A stretch of DNA of 36,264 bases from Membranihabitans maritimus (GCF_021729145.1 NZ_JAJSLW010000033.1:1-36264), one strand, 5' to 3'; counted from the stretch's first letter, positions 9,669 through 20,381 are shown. Translations and numbers: made by a program. The notes: generated from the sequence alone by a model not told the origin.

Positions 9669-10126
9669 ATGTGAATTAAATAAAGACCTGTTGAGGTTGT
9701 CCGGAAAACATCAATTTACTAATAAAATTACTTAAGTATTACCTGAGATAGTCTCTATCTTCGACCTTAAGTCAAAGAAGTTGACTGAACGCCAGGGTCA
9801 CCTATCAAGGTAGAAATAAGAGCTAATGGGTAATACCCCGCCCATTAGTACAGAGTAGATGGATATTTCTATATGGAATTGAGGCTCTGTTAACCTGATT
9901 TCTATATTTATTCAGGATTCATAATTATCATCAAAGGGCAAGCTGAGTTGAGTTTGAAAATATTTTTTTATTTTAAAATACGTAACACACTATCAATCAA
10001 CACTATTAACCTTTCCCAATTTTTGTTCATCTATAAAAATGCACTTTCAATCATTTTCGGTACAGAATTTGATACATATTAATAAATTAACACATATATT
10101 GTGTCATTTTTCAGGAAACGCCGAGT
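9669..10126. other. intergenic region with several inverted repeats, upstream of ruvA
   Basis: This divergent spacer between purD and ruvA holds no convincing gene. It contains nested or alternative hairpins at 9730-9772 (ACTTAAG/CTTAAGT enclosing AGATAG/CTATCT), 9770-9786 (AGTCAA/TTGACT) and 9823-9848 (CTAATGGG/CCCATTAG, 10-nt loop). None has a T-run typical of a terminator. It could be a structured leader or small RNA, or chance in AT-rich DNA. The ruvA promoter should lie here, but I could not find a good match to both consensus boxes. Confidence 0.4.
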
Positions 10127-10726
10127 ATGTACGAATATATAAAAGGGACTTTAACAGAAAAAAATCCGACTTACGTAATAATAGAAACACGTGATATAGG
10201 TTATTATATCAACATAAGTTTAAATACTTTTTCACGGATTCAAGCCCTAAGCGAAGCTAAACTCTATACCTACTTATATATACGGGAAGACATTCGCATG
10301 TTATTTGGATTCGCATCAAAAGAAGAACGGAGTATTTTTGAACTTTTTTTGGGAATTAGCGGAATTGGTCCTAATACGGCCAGGCTTGTAATATCATCGA
10401 TGACGCCGGATCAAATAATTGATGCGGTTACGAACGAAGATGATATTGCCTTTAAGAATGTAAAAGGTATTGGTGCCAAAACGGCCAAGAGGATAATTAT
10501 TGACTTGAAGGATAAAGTACGGCAAATAGAAGGGACTGAAATTAATTCCGGACCGGGAGTAACGATACCAGGCTCTTCATCTGCTGAGGATGAAGCCCGT
10601 GAAGCACTGATGACTCTTGGGTTTCCACGGAATAAAGTGCATCAGGCACTTAGTAAAGTAAAAAAGGCACAAACGGCAAAGACTGTAGAAGATTATATAA
10701 AACAGGCATTAAAATTACTGTCGTAA
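10127..10726 (+). CDS. ruvA: Holliday junction branch migration protein RuvA
   Basis: A 199-residue RuvA, the tetrameric DNA-binding subunit that holds Holliday junctions for the RuvB motor. It shows the N-terminal OB fold (MYEYIKGTL, then YINIS and REDIRMLFGF), two helix-hairpin-helix motifs (GISGIGPNTARLV and VKGIGAKTAKRII), an acidic linker and the C-terminal RuvB-contacting domain (EALMTLGFPRNKVHQAL). Length is normal. It is the first gene of the ruvA-sprA-kinase-regulator unit, with 60 bp to sprA. The ruvA-sprA neighbourhood is, from memory, also found in other Bacteroidota. Confidence 0.97.
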   Translation: MYEYIKGTLTEKNPTYVIIETRDIGYYINISLNTFSRIQALSEAKLYTYLYIREDIRMLFGFASKEERSIFELFLGISGIGPNTARLVISSMTPDQIIDAVTNEDDIAFKNVKGIGAKTAKRIIIDLKDKVRQIEGTEINSGPGVTIPGSSSAEDEAREALMTLGFPRNKVHQALSKVKKAQTAKTVEDYIKQALKLLS

Positions 10727-10786
10727 TAATGAATTGAAATAAATGTCGTTAAGATTTTGAATTATTATAATTAGTTGTGAAGATAT

Positions 10787-13700
10787 ATGAGGTTAATCTT
10801 TGACTTGGGGATAAAAAAGGTATGTATTATTGCAATAGCTTTATTATCACTGCTATTCCTGTTTACGCTTGATTCGGAGGCGGGTTCTCCCTATGACCTA
10901 CCTATATCGGTACCTGAGGAGGATATTCAGGAACAGGTAGATACTATTCCGGAAAAACAAAATATTGGAAAATACCTTTCAAATGGTCAACAGGGAAATC
11001 CCTTTGATCTGAAAGACCCTCCGATTTTGGGAAGAGATCTGGAATATGACAATGAATCCAATTCCTATAATTTTATTAATAGGCTGGGAGATGAATATGC
11101 GCCGTATTCGCCGCAAATGACCTTCAGCGAATACCTGGAATATCGGAAGAAACAGCAGGAACAAAGTTATTTCAACAGAATTTCAGGCATTACACCTGGT
11201 GAGGGGATTTCACTTGACCCGATGGAAGATGTCGATGTTTCAAAGAATCTCGCCGACCGATTGTTTGGCGGTTCAGACATAAATATACAACCTCGTGGAA
11301 GTGTAGACGTCACTCTGGGTTATGAGTTTCAAAATGTAGAAAATCCCATACTACTAGAACGTCAGCAACGCTATGGAGGATTGGATTTTGATATGCCTAT
11401 CCGCCTGGATGTAGAAGGGAATGTGGGAGACAAATTGAATTTACGCTTCAACTGGGATAATAAATCCACTTTTAATTTTGACCAGAATCTCAAGATTAAT
11501 TATGATACGGACAATTTCTCAGAAGATGAAATTATTAAAACCGTTGATGCAGGATACGTAAGCCTTCCACTCAATAGCCAATTGATACAAGGGTCACAAA
11601 ATTTATTCGGAGTCAAATTAGGAGCTCAATTTGGACGATTGCATTTGACGACCATATTATCTCAGCAGAATAGTGAGCAAAAAAACCTAAATATAGAAGG
11701 TGGAGGAGAATTACAGGAATTCGAGGTTACCGCAGATAGTTATGATGAAAACCGACATTTTTTCCTATCTCATTTTTTCCGTGACAATTTTGAATCCGCC
11801 CTTGAAAAATTACCTCAAATCCGCTCCTTATACAAAATAACCCGGGTGGAAGCATGGATTACCAATGATCGCAACCAGACAGATAATTCCAGGGACGTTC
11901 TGGCCATAGCCGACCTGGGTGAACACGATAAAATTTTCAACCAAAACCCCAATTTTCAGGCACCAACAGTAGTAGTCAATCCCGATATCCAGGGGAATGC
12001 ACTACCTGATAATACAACCAATCCTATTTATGAGGCAATCACCCAAAATAGCAACATCCGAAGTCTCGATATGGCGGTAGCCGTATTGCAAAGCCAATTC
12101 CAACTCGAGCAAAGTCGCGACTTTGAAAAAGTAGGTGCAAGATTACTTCGCTCATCTGAATATGATTTACAACCGGACCTGGGCTATATTTCCCTTAACA
12201 CTCCCGTTCGGCCTGATCAGGTGATCGCCGTGTCCTATGAATACGAATACAATGGTGAAAAATATCAGGTAGGGGAATTCTCCACCGACCTTCCTCTCAA
12301 TCCCGACACCACAACTGTCCTTTTTACCAAATTATTAAAAGGTACAACCCAGCGTATAGATTTACCGATTTGGGATTTGATGATGAAGAATATTTATTCA
12401 GTAGGAGCCTATCAGGTAAGTGAAGAAGATTTTCAGCTCGATATATTTTATGAAGATCCTGGAAAATCCGATAAGAGATATTTACCCATTGAAGGCTTTA
12501 CAAACCTTCCATTGTTGAATATCTTTAATCTTGATAATTTGACGACAACCGGCGACCCGCAACCAGGTGGGGATGGTCGTTTTGATTTTGTCAACGGGGT
12601 AACATTTAATTTGTCCTCCGGTAGAATGATGTTCCCCAAATTGGAACCTTTCGGATCAGACCTCGAGGAGAGGTTACAGGAACAAGTGGAAGACCAGGAT
12701 CTAATTGACAACTTTATTTACCAGGAGTTGTATGACAGTACACTGGTCATAGCCCGTGAATATACCGAAAAGAATCGATTTTTAATCGCGGGGTCTTACA
12801 AAGCAAGTTCTTCTGATGAATACGACCTCAGGTCCGCAAATGTACCTCAGGGGTCAGTGAAAGTCTATGCAGGAAGTCAAGAGTTAATTGAAGGGGTAGA
12901 CTATGAAGTGAATTACGGTCTTGGGAAAGTACGGATCACAAATAGTGCCTATACCGGTCCTGGTGTAAATATACGTATTGAGTATGAAGACCAGGGTCTC
13001 TTCAATCTCAATCGAAAAAATATGATCGGGCTCCGGGCAGATTACAAATTCAGTGAAGAATTCAATGTCGGTGCCACATTTATGCAATTATGGGAGCGCC
13101 CTTACACACAAAAAGTAAATTACGGAGAGGATCCGATAAACAACCGGATGATCGGACTGGATATGAACCTTAGCAAAGAAGCTCCCTGGCTGACAAGGGC
13201 GATTGATCATATACCTTTGATCAATACCAAGGAATCTTCTTTTATAGACCTGGCACTGGAAGGGGCCTGGTTGAAACCCGGTCATGCCAAAGCCATTGAT
13301 GTCGACTCTTCAGGAGGTACTGCATATATTGATGATTTCGAAGGAAGTTCCACAGGTATAGATTTACGACTCCCCCTCCAGGATTGGGTCCTGGCTTCGG
13401 TTCCTCAAAATGACCTGAATAATAATAACCCGAAATTTCCTGAATCACAATTTACTAATAACCGGCTGACCGGCATTAATAGAGCACATATTGCATGGTA
13501 TCGTTTAGAATCTATATACAGTGACAATTCAAATCCCTACACCAGTGACATCCAGATCAATGACATTTTCCCGGGGAGACAGGTAGAACTTGAGTTTGCC
13601 AGAAACTTCCTGACTTTTGACATTAATTACGACCCTACCCGACGGGGACCCTATAATTACGATGTACCTAATGGTACAGAATACAGCGAAGGATTGGACC

Positions 13701-16700
13701 CTGACGGTAATTTGAGACGGCCAGAGTCAAGATGGGCTGGAATTATGCGCGAAATTCAACGAAATGATTTCCAGGCGGCCAACGTAGAATATATAGAAAT
13801 GTGGGTTCTCAACCCCTTCATGGACCGTGGGGACGGAACTCGGTTACAAGACGACGGAAAGCTATATATTAACCTCGGAAATGTATCCGAAGATATTCTC
13901 AAAGATTCTAGGATGATGTATGAAAACGGCCTTCCTGTTCCCGGGTCGGATGCACCCCTTGACACCACAAACCTTGGAGTGGTTCCCCGGTTGCGAAATA
14001 TTACCCGTTCTTTTGACCCCAACCCTGACAACAGATCCTTGCAAGATGTCGGATATGATGGATTAAACGATGATGGAGAGCGTCAATTTTTCGCAGATTA
14101 CATTCAGGATATACAATCATTAAACCTGCAAGCGCGGGAAGAAATCGAAGCGGATCCTTCCAATGACAATTATGTGTCATTCCGGTCCGAACAATTCCCG
14201 GAAGACCATGATGTTTATGACCGTTTTGCAAACTCCAATAAGCCCGAAGGGAACTCCAGAGCTTCCAGTGGATCAAGACTTGAATCCAATACCAACCAAC
14301 CCGATAATGAAGATATAAACGGCGATAATACCCTTAATGAATCCGAAGCCTATTTCGAATATGAAATCCCCATTGAATTCGATCCGTCCACGCAGGGTAT
14401 CAAACAGATGGAGTTTATCACAGATACTATAAATTCTGACGTTGGCGTTTGGTATCGTTTGAAAATACCAATCCATGAATACGAGCGTAAAGTGGGAAGT
14501 ATAAATGATTTCAGGTCGATTCGTTTTATCCGCATGTACATGACTGAATTTGAATCCCAGGCTACTTTGCGTTTTGCAAAACTCGAATTGGTCAACAATA
14601 CATGGAGAAGATATACAAAGAGTCTTAGCCAGCCAGGGATCGGACAACCTCAGCCTGTTAGCGACAATGTCCAATTTGACGTCAACGTTGTCAATATTGA
14701 AGAAAATAGTGGTAAATTTCCTTTCCAATATACCATTCCCCGGGGTGTGGCTCGTGAAATTACATACGGTACTGTAAATTCACTTGCACAAAATGAACAA
14801 TCCATTGCGCTAAATATATGCAATCTCCCCCCAGGAGAAGCAGCTGCGATTTACAAAATCATCGGCCGTTATGACTTAAGGGACTTTGAAAGGCTAAAAA
14901 TGTTCGTCCATGCAGAAGGAATTGAAGGTAGAAATTTGGAAAACGATGACCTTGCTATATTCCTGAGAATTGGTGCAGATTTCACCAATAATTATTATGA
15001 ATACGAAATTCCATTGACTTTGTCGGACCCTGACCTGAATATAGCTCCCGGAACGTTGGATTATAAAGACGAAGTGTGGAAGAGAGCCAACCAATTTGAT
15101 TTTCCGTTGGAGCTTTTAAAAAATACTAAAATCGAGCGTAATGCGTCGGGTGCTTCAGAAGTTGTACCCTATGAAGTCACGGATCCCGATAAACCGAGAA
15201 ACCGCATAAGAGTAGTCGGCAACCCTACATTGGGAGACCCGAAATCGGTAATGATCGGAGTGAGAAATATAGCTCCGGATCAATTAAATAAATGTGCAGA
15301 AGTATGGGTCAATGAGCTCCGGCTCCAGGGCCTAAATGAACGGGGTGGAATGGCAGCCCTGGCGCGATTGGATGTAGAATTGGCAGACCTGGGAAGAGTA
15401 AATTTTGCCTCGAACTTTAGTACCGTTGGGTGGGGAAGCCTTGATCAAAAACTTGTGCAACGTCAAAAAGAACAGAACTTCGATTACAATGTGTCAGCTA
15501 ACCTGCAATTGGACAAGCTATTGCCGGAAAACTGGAATCTGAGTATTCCTTTTTTCACGCAGTATTTTAATGCGACAAGCACTCCTAGGTTTGATCCGTA
15601 TGATAATGATTTGACATTGGATGAGAAACTCAATTCAGTGGAGCAGGACGAAAGGGATTCCGTTCGGGAGCAAGCCATTCGAAGGGAAGTCCGCAAAACG
15701 GTTTCATTCAACAATGTCAGAGTGCTCAGGGGAGGAAATACCAGTTCCACCCCAAAACCATGGGATGTCCAGAATTTCAGTGTTTCGTATTCCAAAACCA
15801 CAAGCATCAATTCCGACCCCATTATCGAGGAGAACCGGAAGGATCAGGAGCAGGCGGCATTGGATTATAATTATTCAGCGCAGCCCCTCTATATAACGCC
15901 CTTTAAAAATGTAATTTCAAAAGACCAGTTTTTAAAATTTCTTACGGAATTCAACTTCAATCCGATTCCCTCGAATATCAGCGTCAGAAATGAACTCAAT
16001 AGATTTCAGAATAAAACCGTATACAGGTTTATGGAATCTAACTTCAGCGATTGGTATACCAAACGATTCACCTGGGACCGAAATTATAATCTCGTTTGGA
16101 ACCTTACCCGGTCCCTACGCCTGAATTTTGATGCCATCAACAACGCCATTGTTGATGAACTTCCGGTGCTGGATAGAAACAGGAATCCTTATTCCGAAGA
16201 AGAGATACGGGATTCATTGAATAATAGCCTGGGACGCCTGGGACGCCCCAAAAATTACAAGCACAATTTCAACCTTACCTATACTTTGCCTTTCAGGTAT
16301 TTTCCATTCCTGGATTTTATCGATATAGGAACACAACTCAGTACATCTTACACCTGGAGCGCAGCGGCTTTGAATGCACAGGAATACGGCAATGTTATCC
16401 AAAACCAACAATCCCGTTCGGCAACCGTCAATGTCGATTTTGTTAAATTGTATAACAATGTTGGATATCTTAAGAAAATAAACGATTACCGAATGGGAGG
16501 ATCCTCTTCCGGTAATACCCGAAGTCGACAAAGACCGGGAAACAATAACCAGGAAAATGGTAATTCAAGAAGTAGAAGAGGAGAAAGCGATGGTCCGGGA
16601 ATAGCGGAGGTTGCGTTGCTACGGCCTCTGATGTCTGTGAGATCACTTAAATTCAGCTACAAAAATAATCTAAGCAGTGTCGTTCCTGGATTCACACCAC

Positions 16701-18034
16701 GGCCCAAGTTTTTTGGAATGAATGAAGAATGGTCTGCACCCGGGGCCGGTTATATCCTGGGTGTACAACCGACAAACGACTGGCTAAATGCTTTGGTAAG
16801 TAACGGCAACCAATTCATTACCGATACGGTAGGTCTCAACCAGGAAGTAGTGAGAAACAATACAGAAACTATTGATGCCAGTTTGGAAGTAGAACCTTTC
16901 AGGGATTTTAAATTAACCCTAACTGCGTACAAGGATTATCGAAAAAACAATTTTGAATTCTTTAAAGTTGCACAGCCTGGTGGTGAATTTGAACATCTGG
17001 CTCCCCGGGATATAGGTAGTTATAATATCTCGTTCTTTACGTTGAATACGTTTCTGAATGCAGGGGATACGAGTTACGTTCAATCTTTATTCAGAACATA
17101 TGAAAATAATCGAGTCGTTATTTCAAATCGATTAGGAAATGGCCAACCGCATGAAAAACACCCGGAATATGCCGAGGGTTACGGACCGAATCATAATGAA
17201 GTGGTAATTCCATCATTTATGGCTGCCTACACCGAAAAAAGCGCCAATTCAATACCCCTTGATTTCTTAACTGTTGCCCCTAAATTAAATTGGCAATTAC
17301 AATACAACGGATTGACTAAAATCCCGTATTTCAATGAATTGTTTTCGAATTTTTCACTTAGGCATGGATATACTTCCAACCTAAATGTCAATTCCTTCCG
17401 TACGGACAGGGATTACAACGAAGACCCGCAACAAAACATTAATGATCTGACTGCAAATTATTACAGTAGATACGAAATTCCGGACGTGGTAATATCAGAA
17501 AGTTTCAACCCACTGATAGGGATCCAAATACAAACCAAAAATGACTTTAATTTTACGGTAGATTACAACAAAAGCAGGAATCTGGGAATGAGTCTGACCA
17601 ATTACCAACTCAATGAAAATAATAGCTCCGAAATCGTAGTGGGTTTAGGCACTACACTGAAAAATGTTAATATTCCTTTCTTGCAAAAAGGGGGCGGAAA
17701 ACAGAGAACAAGAAGTCCCAGACCCGGAGAAGTCCAGGAAAATAACAATAGAAGTAACCGGGAAACGGAAGCAGGGAATGACATAATACTTCAGGTAGAC
17801 TTCAGTTTTGGGAACAACATTTCGGTTATTCACCTTTTTGATTCTGAAATTCAACCCCAGGTTTCATCAGGGGCCCGAAACATCCGCCTGAGCCCTACCA
17901 TTGACTATGAACTAAATGATCAATTGACTATTCGTTTATACGGTGAGTATGACCGCACCATTCCATGGACATCAAACTCCTACCCTATTACGAGATTCAA
18001 AACAGGAACTACGATTAGATACAAACTCAATTAA
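10787..18034 (+). CDS. sprA: type IX secretion system translocon SprA (Sov)
   Basis: A 2415-residue outer-membrane protein matching SprA/Sov, the very large beta-barrel that forms the channel of the Bacteroidota type IX secretion system. An N-terminal signal segment (about residues 8-32) is followed by the typical start (YDLPISV, then NPFDLKDP) and repeated barrel-strand patterns rich in aromatic and Asn residues. VDVTLGYEFQNVENP, AIDVDSSGGTAYIDDFEGS and VWVNELRLQGL are segments I associate with this family. Two basic, low-complexity Arg/Asn/Gly linkers lie at about residues 1904-1935 and 2301-2330, plausible exposed loops. Length is close to Flavobacterium SprA (about 2400). It would export proteins with T9SS C-terminal sorting domains; no such substrate was noticed here. 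Confidence 0.95.
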   Translation: MRLIFDLGIKKVCIIAIALLSLLFLFTLDSEAGSPYDLPISVPEEDIQEQVDTIPEKQNIGKYLSNGQQGNPFDLKDPPILGRDLEYDNESNSYNFINRLGDEYAPYSPQMTFSEYLEYRKKQQEQSYFNRISGITPGEGISLDPMEDVDVSKNLADRLFGGSDINIQPRGSVDVTLGYEFQNVENPILLERQQRYGGLDFDMPIRLDVEGNVGDKLNLRFNWDNKSTFNFDQNLKINYDTDNFSEDEIIKTVDAGYVSLPLNSQLIQGSQNLFGVKLGAQFGRLHLTTILSQQNSEQKNLNIEGGGELQEFEVTADSYDENRHFFLSHFFRDNFESALEKLPQIRSLYKITRVEAWITNDRNQTDNSRDVLAIADLGEHDKIFNQNPNFQAPTVVVNPDIQGNALPDNTTNPIYEAITQNSNIRSLDMAVAVLQSQFQLEQSRDFEKVGARLLRSSEYDLQPDLGYISLNTPVRPDQVIAVSYEYEYNGEKYQVGEFSTDLPLNPDTTTVLFTKLLKGTTQRIDLPIWDLMMKNIYSVGAYQVSEEDFQLDIFYEDPGKSDKRYLPIEGFTNLPLLNIFNLDNLTTTGDPQPGGDGRFDFVNGVTFNLSSGRMMFPKLEPFGSDLEERLQEQVEDQDLIDNFIYQELYDSTLVIAREYTEKNRFLIAGSYKASSSDEYDLRSANVPQGSVKVYAGSQELIEGVDYEVNYGLGKVRITNSAYTGPGVNIRIEYEDQGLFNLNRKNMIGLRADYKFSEEFNVGATFMQLWERPYTQKVNYGEDPINNRMIGLDMNLSKEAPWLTRAIDHIPLINTKESSFIDLALEGAWLKPGHAKAIDVDSSGGTAYIDDFEGSSTGIDLRLPLQDWVLASVPQNDLNNNNPKFPESQFTNNRLTGINRAHIAWYRLESIYSDNSNPYTSDIQINDIFPGRQVELEFARNFLTFDINYDPTRRGPYNYDVPNGTEYSEGLDPDGNLRRPESRWAGIMREIQRNDFQAANVEYIEMWVLNPFMDRGDGTRLQDDGKLYINLGNVSEDILKDSRMMYENGLPVPGSDAPLDTTNLGVVPRLRNITRSFDPNPDNRSLQDVGYDGLNDDGERQFFADYIQDIQSLNLQAREEIEADPSNDNYVSFRSEQFPEDHDVYDRFANSNKPEGNSRASSGSRLESNTNQPDNEDINGDNTLNESEAYFEYEIPIEFDPSTQGIKQMEFITDTINSDVGVWYRLKIPIHEYERKVGSINDFRSIRFIRMYMTEFESQATLRFAKLELVNNTWRRYTKSLSQPGIGQPQPVSDNVQFDVNVVNIEENSGKFPFQYTIPRGVAREITYGTVNSLAQNEQSIALNICNLPPGEAAAIYKIIGRYDLRDFERLKMFVHAEGIEGRNLENDDLAIFLRIGADFTNNYYEYEIPLTLSDPDLNIAPGTLDYKDEVWKRANQFDFPLELLKNTKIERNASGASEVVPYEVTDPDKPRNRIRVVGNPTLGDPKSVMIGVRNIAPDQLNKCAEVWVNELRLQGLNERGGMAALARLDVELADLGRVNFASNFSTVGWGSLDQKLVQRQKEQNFDYNVSANLQLDKLLPENWNLSIPFFTQYFNATSTPRFDPYDNDLTLDEKLNSVEQDERDSVREQAIRREVRKTVSFNNVRVLRGGNTSSTPKPWDVQNFSVSYSKTTSINSDPIIEENRKDQEQAALDYNYSAQPLYITPFKNVISKDQFLKFLTEFNFNPIPSNISVRNELNRFQNKTVYRFMESNFSDWYTKRFTWDRNYNLVWNLTRSLRLNFDAINNAIVDELPVLDRNRNPYSEEEIRDSLNNSLGRLGRPKNYKHNFNLTYTLPFRYFPFLDFIDIGTQLSTSYTWSAAALNAQEYGNVIQNQQSRSATVNVDFVKLYNNVGYLKKINDYRMGGSSSGNTRSRQRPGNNNQENGNSRSRRGESDGPGIAEVALLRPLMSVRSLKFSYKNNLSSVVPGFTPRPKFFGMNEEWSAPGAGYILGVQPTNDWLNALVSNGNQFITDTVGLNQEVVRNNTETIDASLEVEPFRDFKLTLTAYKDYRKNNFEFFKVAQPGGEFEHLAPRDIGSYNISFFTLNTFLNAGDTSYVQSLFRTYENNRVVISNRLGNGQPHEKHPEYAEGYGPNHNEVVIPSFMAAYTEKSANSIPLDFLTVAPKLNWQLQYNGLTKIPYFNELFSNFSLRHGYTSNLNVNSFRTDRDYNEDPQQNINDLTANYYSRYEIPDVVISESFNPLIGIQIQTKNDFNFTVDYNKSRNLGMSLTNYQLNENNSSEIVVGLGTTLKNVNIPFLQKGGGKQRTRSPRPGEVQENNNRSNRETEAGNDIILQVDFSFGNNISVIHLFDSEIQPQVSSGARNIRLSPTIDYELNDQLTIRLYGEYDRTIPWTSNSYPITRFKTGTTIRYKLN

Positions 18035-18047
18035 TGGCATAATTTAG

Positions 18048-19535
18048 ATGGTCAAAAATATAAAGTGGATTTGGTGGGTAGTTGGATTGATGGTCGTAGC
18101 CATTGCCGGAATCGTCTGGATGCAGGTTAACTGGATTCGGGAAAATATCAAAGTAGTTGAAGACCAATTCGACACAGAGGTTTATTCTGCACTGAATAAT
18201 GTCATTAATGAAATAGAGAACAGAGAGGGTGGATTTGATATGATCCCCGAAGAATTACGGGGCGTTATTGACGCTGACAGTACCCTACATATAGAGAACC
18301 TGGAATCAATCCTTAGCACTACTGAACTGGATAATATATCTGATCAAAATATTTCCTTTCGCCAGCTTCGGGCACTCCTGGAAAAACAGGTTTTGGAAAG
18401 GACCGTCAATAGCAACCTGGAAAATAGGCCTATTACTGACCTTATAGACCTGGAAAACCTGGACAACAGTATCAAACATCACTTGAGGAAACGCGGTATT
18501 AAAACGGATTATCATTACGGTGTCTTTTCCAACAGGGAAAGCAACTTTGTTATTATGGATGGTAATTTTATAGTATTTCCGGACCTGGATGCTGAAGCCA
18601 CATTGACGGAATATAATTTGAGATTACTGGATTCACCTTATGCATCCGACCTATTCCGTACGAGTTCTGGCGCACTGGGTAAACTGATTATAGAATTTCC
18701 AACCCGGAGCAGATTTATTTTAAAAAGGATCATTTCTAATATAATTCTATCTGTTCTTTTTATAGCAATTACATTATTCTCATTCCTGTATACGGTCATT
18801 ACCATTTTCCGTCAAAAACACCTTTCGGAGATGAAAACCGACTTCATCAACAATATGACCCATGAATTCAAAACACCTATTGCTACTATTTCCCTCGCAG
18901 TAGATTCTATGCAAAGTCCTGCTATTCAGAAAAGTCCGGAGAAAATTAACAGGTTTGCCAAAATTATCAGAGAAGAGAATAAAAGAATGTTGATGCAGGT
19001 AGAAAAAGTACTTCAAATGGCCCTGCTGGACAATAAGTCCTTTAAAATGTCAGTTTCAGAAGTCGATATGCACCAATTATTAAGACAAGCTAAAAAACAT
19101 ACAGAACTTCAAATTAATCAAAGAGAGGGAAAAGTAAAACTTTCACTCAATGCTACCCGACATATCCTGTTGGCAGATGAAAACCATATAAGTAATATTA
19201 TCCACAACTTATTGGACAATGCTAATAAATATACCGAACAATCCCCCTATATAGAAATTAGTTCACGAAGCGACAACAACGGGATTTACATTACCATCAA
19301 GGATAATGGTATCGGAATGTCCAAGGAACAGGTTCACCACATTTTTGAAAAATTTTACAGGGTTCCTACCGGTAATGTGCATGATGTAAAGGGATTTGGA
19401 CTAGGACTTAGCTATGTAAAAGCAATTACCGATGCCCATAAAGGGGATATCTCTGTCAAAAGTGCTTTGGGAAAAGGGAGTGAATTTACTTTATATTTTC
19501 CATTTGAAAATAATTTTTCTTTAAAAAATAATTAA
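18048..19535 (+). CDS. rprX: sensor histidine kinase, RprX-like
   Basis: A 495-residue membrane histidine kinase, 13 bp after sprA. TM helix 1 (about residues 6-27) and TM helix 2 (about 225-250) flank a periplasmic sensor region of about 195 residues with no domain I recognise. The cytoplasmic part has HisKA with phospho-acceptor H272 (MTHEFKTP), and a HATPase domain with N box (NLLDNANKY, about 387-395), DNGIGM and GFGLGLSYVK. All catalytic motifs are intact. The adjacent OmpR-type regulator is its probable partner. The pair resembles RprX/RprY of Bacteroides by recall of the regulator sequence. The signal is unknown; linkage to sprA suggests envelope or secretion status. Confidence 0.85.
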   Translation: MVKNIKWIWWVVGLMVVAIAGIVWMQVNWIRENIKVVEDQFDTEVYSALNNVINEIENREGGFDMIPEELRGVIDADSTLHIENLESILSTTELDNISDQNISFRQLRALLEKQVLERTVNSNLENRPITDLIDLENLDNSIKHHLRKRGIKTDYHYGVFSNRESNFVIMDGNFIVFPDLDAEATLTEYNLRLLDSPYASDLFRTSSGALGKLIIEFPTRSRFILKRIISNIILSVLFIAITLFSFLYTVITIFRQKHLSEMKTDFINNMTHEFKTPIATISLAVDSMQSPAIQKSPEKINRFAKIIREENKRMLMQVEKVLQMALLDNKSFKMSVSEVDMHQLLRQAKKHTELQINQREGKVKLSLNATRHILLADENHISNIIHNLLDNANKYTEQSPYIEISSRSDNNGIYITIKDNGIGMSKEQVHHIFEKFYRVPTGNVHDVKGFGLGLSYVKAITDAHKGDISVKSALGKGSEFTLYFPFENNFSLKNN

Positions 19536-19594
19536 CTACATAAAATTTTAAATCTGTTAAATCGTTTATATATCGAATTCAATAAATCAATCCT

Positions 19595-20323
19595 ATGAAT
19601 GAAGTAAAGCCGAGCATATTATTAGTAGAAGACGATCAAAACTTTGGAGACGTATTAAAATCATATCTTGAAATGCATGACTTTGACATCACACTGCGAA
19701 GTGATGGCGAAGCCGGGAAGGATGCATTTGACAGCGGAAATTACGACCTCTGCATTTTTGACGTGATGATGCCGAAAAAAGACGGATTTACACTGGCAAA
19801 AGAAATAAGAACGGAGGATAAAAAAACACCTATTATATTTCTTACCGCTAAATCCCTGAATCAGGATATCGTAGAAGGATTAAAAATCGGTGCAGATGAC
19901 TATATCAGCAAGCCTTTTAATTCCGAAGAATTACTACTCAGGGTACAAGCCATATTAAAGAGAAGTCAAAACGGCATGGAGGAAGAAGAAGACAAAACCG
20001 AATTTGATTTTGGCAAGTTTTCTTTTAATTTTCCACTGCGAACCCTGGAATACAATGACGGAGCTGATTCAGACGAAAGTAAACTTTCTCCTAAAGAAGC
20101 ACAATTGTTGAGACTATTCTGTATTCACAAAAATAATGTTTTGACACGCTCAGAAGCGTTGACCAAAATTTGGGGAGAAGACAACTATTTCACTGCGAGA
20201 AGTATGGACGTTTTTGTTACCAAGTTGAGAAAATATCTTAAAAGGGATTCCGACATAGAAATTGTCAATATCCATGGAAACGGGTTTCAGTTACTCGTCA
20301 AAGAAGAGGCGGATTCACAATAA
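19595..20323 (+). CDS. rprY: OmpR-family response regulator, RprY-like
   Basis: A 242-residue DNA-binding response regulator. The receiver domain (about 5-120) has the acidic pocket EDD (12-14), phospho-acceptor D56 in FDVMMPKKDGF and the conserved lysine K106 in ISKPF. The C-terminal winged helix (about 140-238) has LSPKEAQLLRLF and ARSMDVFVTKLRKYLK. The sequence closely follows what I recall of Bacteroides RprY (DVMMPKKDGFTLA, ARSMDV, INIHG). It lies 59 bp after the kinase gene and is followed by a strong terminator. The regulon is unknown; genes of the same unit, including sprA, are natural candidates. Confidence 0.88.
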   Translation: MNEVKPSILLVEDDQNFGDVLKSYLEMHDFDITLRSDGEAGKDAFDSGNYDLCIFDVMMPKKDGFTLAKEIRTEDKKTPIIFLTAKSLNQDIVEGLKIGADDYISKPFNSEELLLRVQAILKRSQNGMEEEEDKTEFDFGKFSFNFPLRTLEYNDGADSDESKLSPKEAQLLRLFCIHKNNVLTRSEALTKIWGEDNYFTARSMDVFVTKLRKYLKRDSDIEIVNIHGNGFQLLVKEEADSQ

Positions 20324-20340
20324 AATTTCATGCCAACATA

Positions 20341-20381
20341 AAAAAAAGGTCGATCAGTGTAATTACTAATCGACCTTTTTT
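20341..20381. terminator. bidirectional intrinsic terminator
   Basis: Perfect 7-bp stem GGTCGAT (20348-20354) / ATCGACC (20369-20375), preceded by an A-run and followed by T-rich sequence. It therefore works on both strands, ending the ruvA-sprA-rprXY unit (+) and the convergent ompH pair (-). Confidence 0.88.

Noticed and set aside
14273-14728. 151-codon minus-strand open frame inside sprA
   Set aside because: It lies wholly inside the well-supported sprA frame; long antisense frames are expected in such a long gene.
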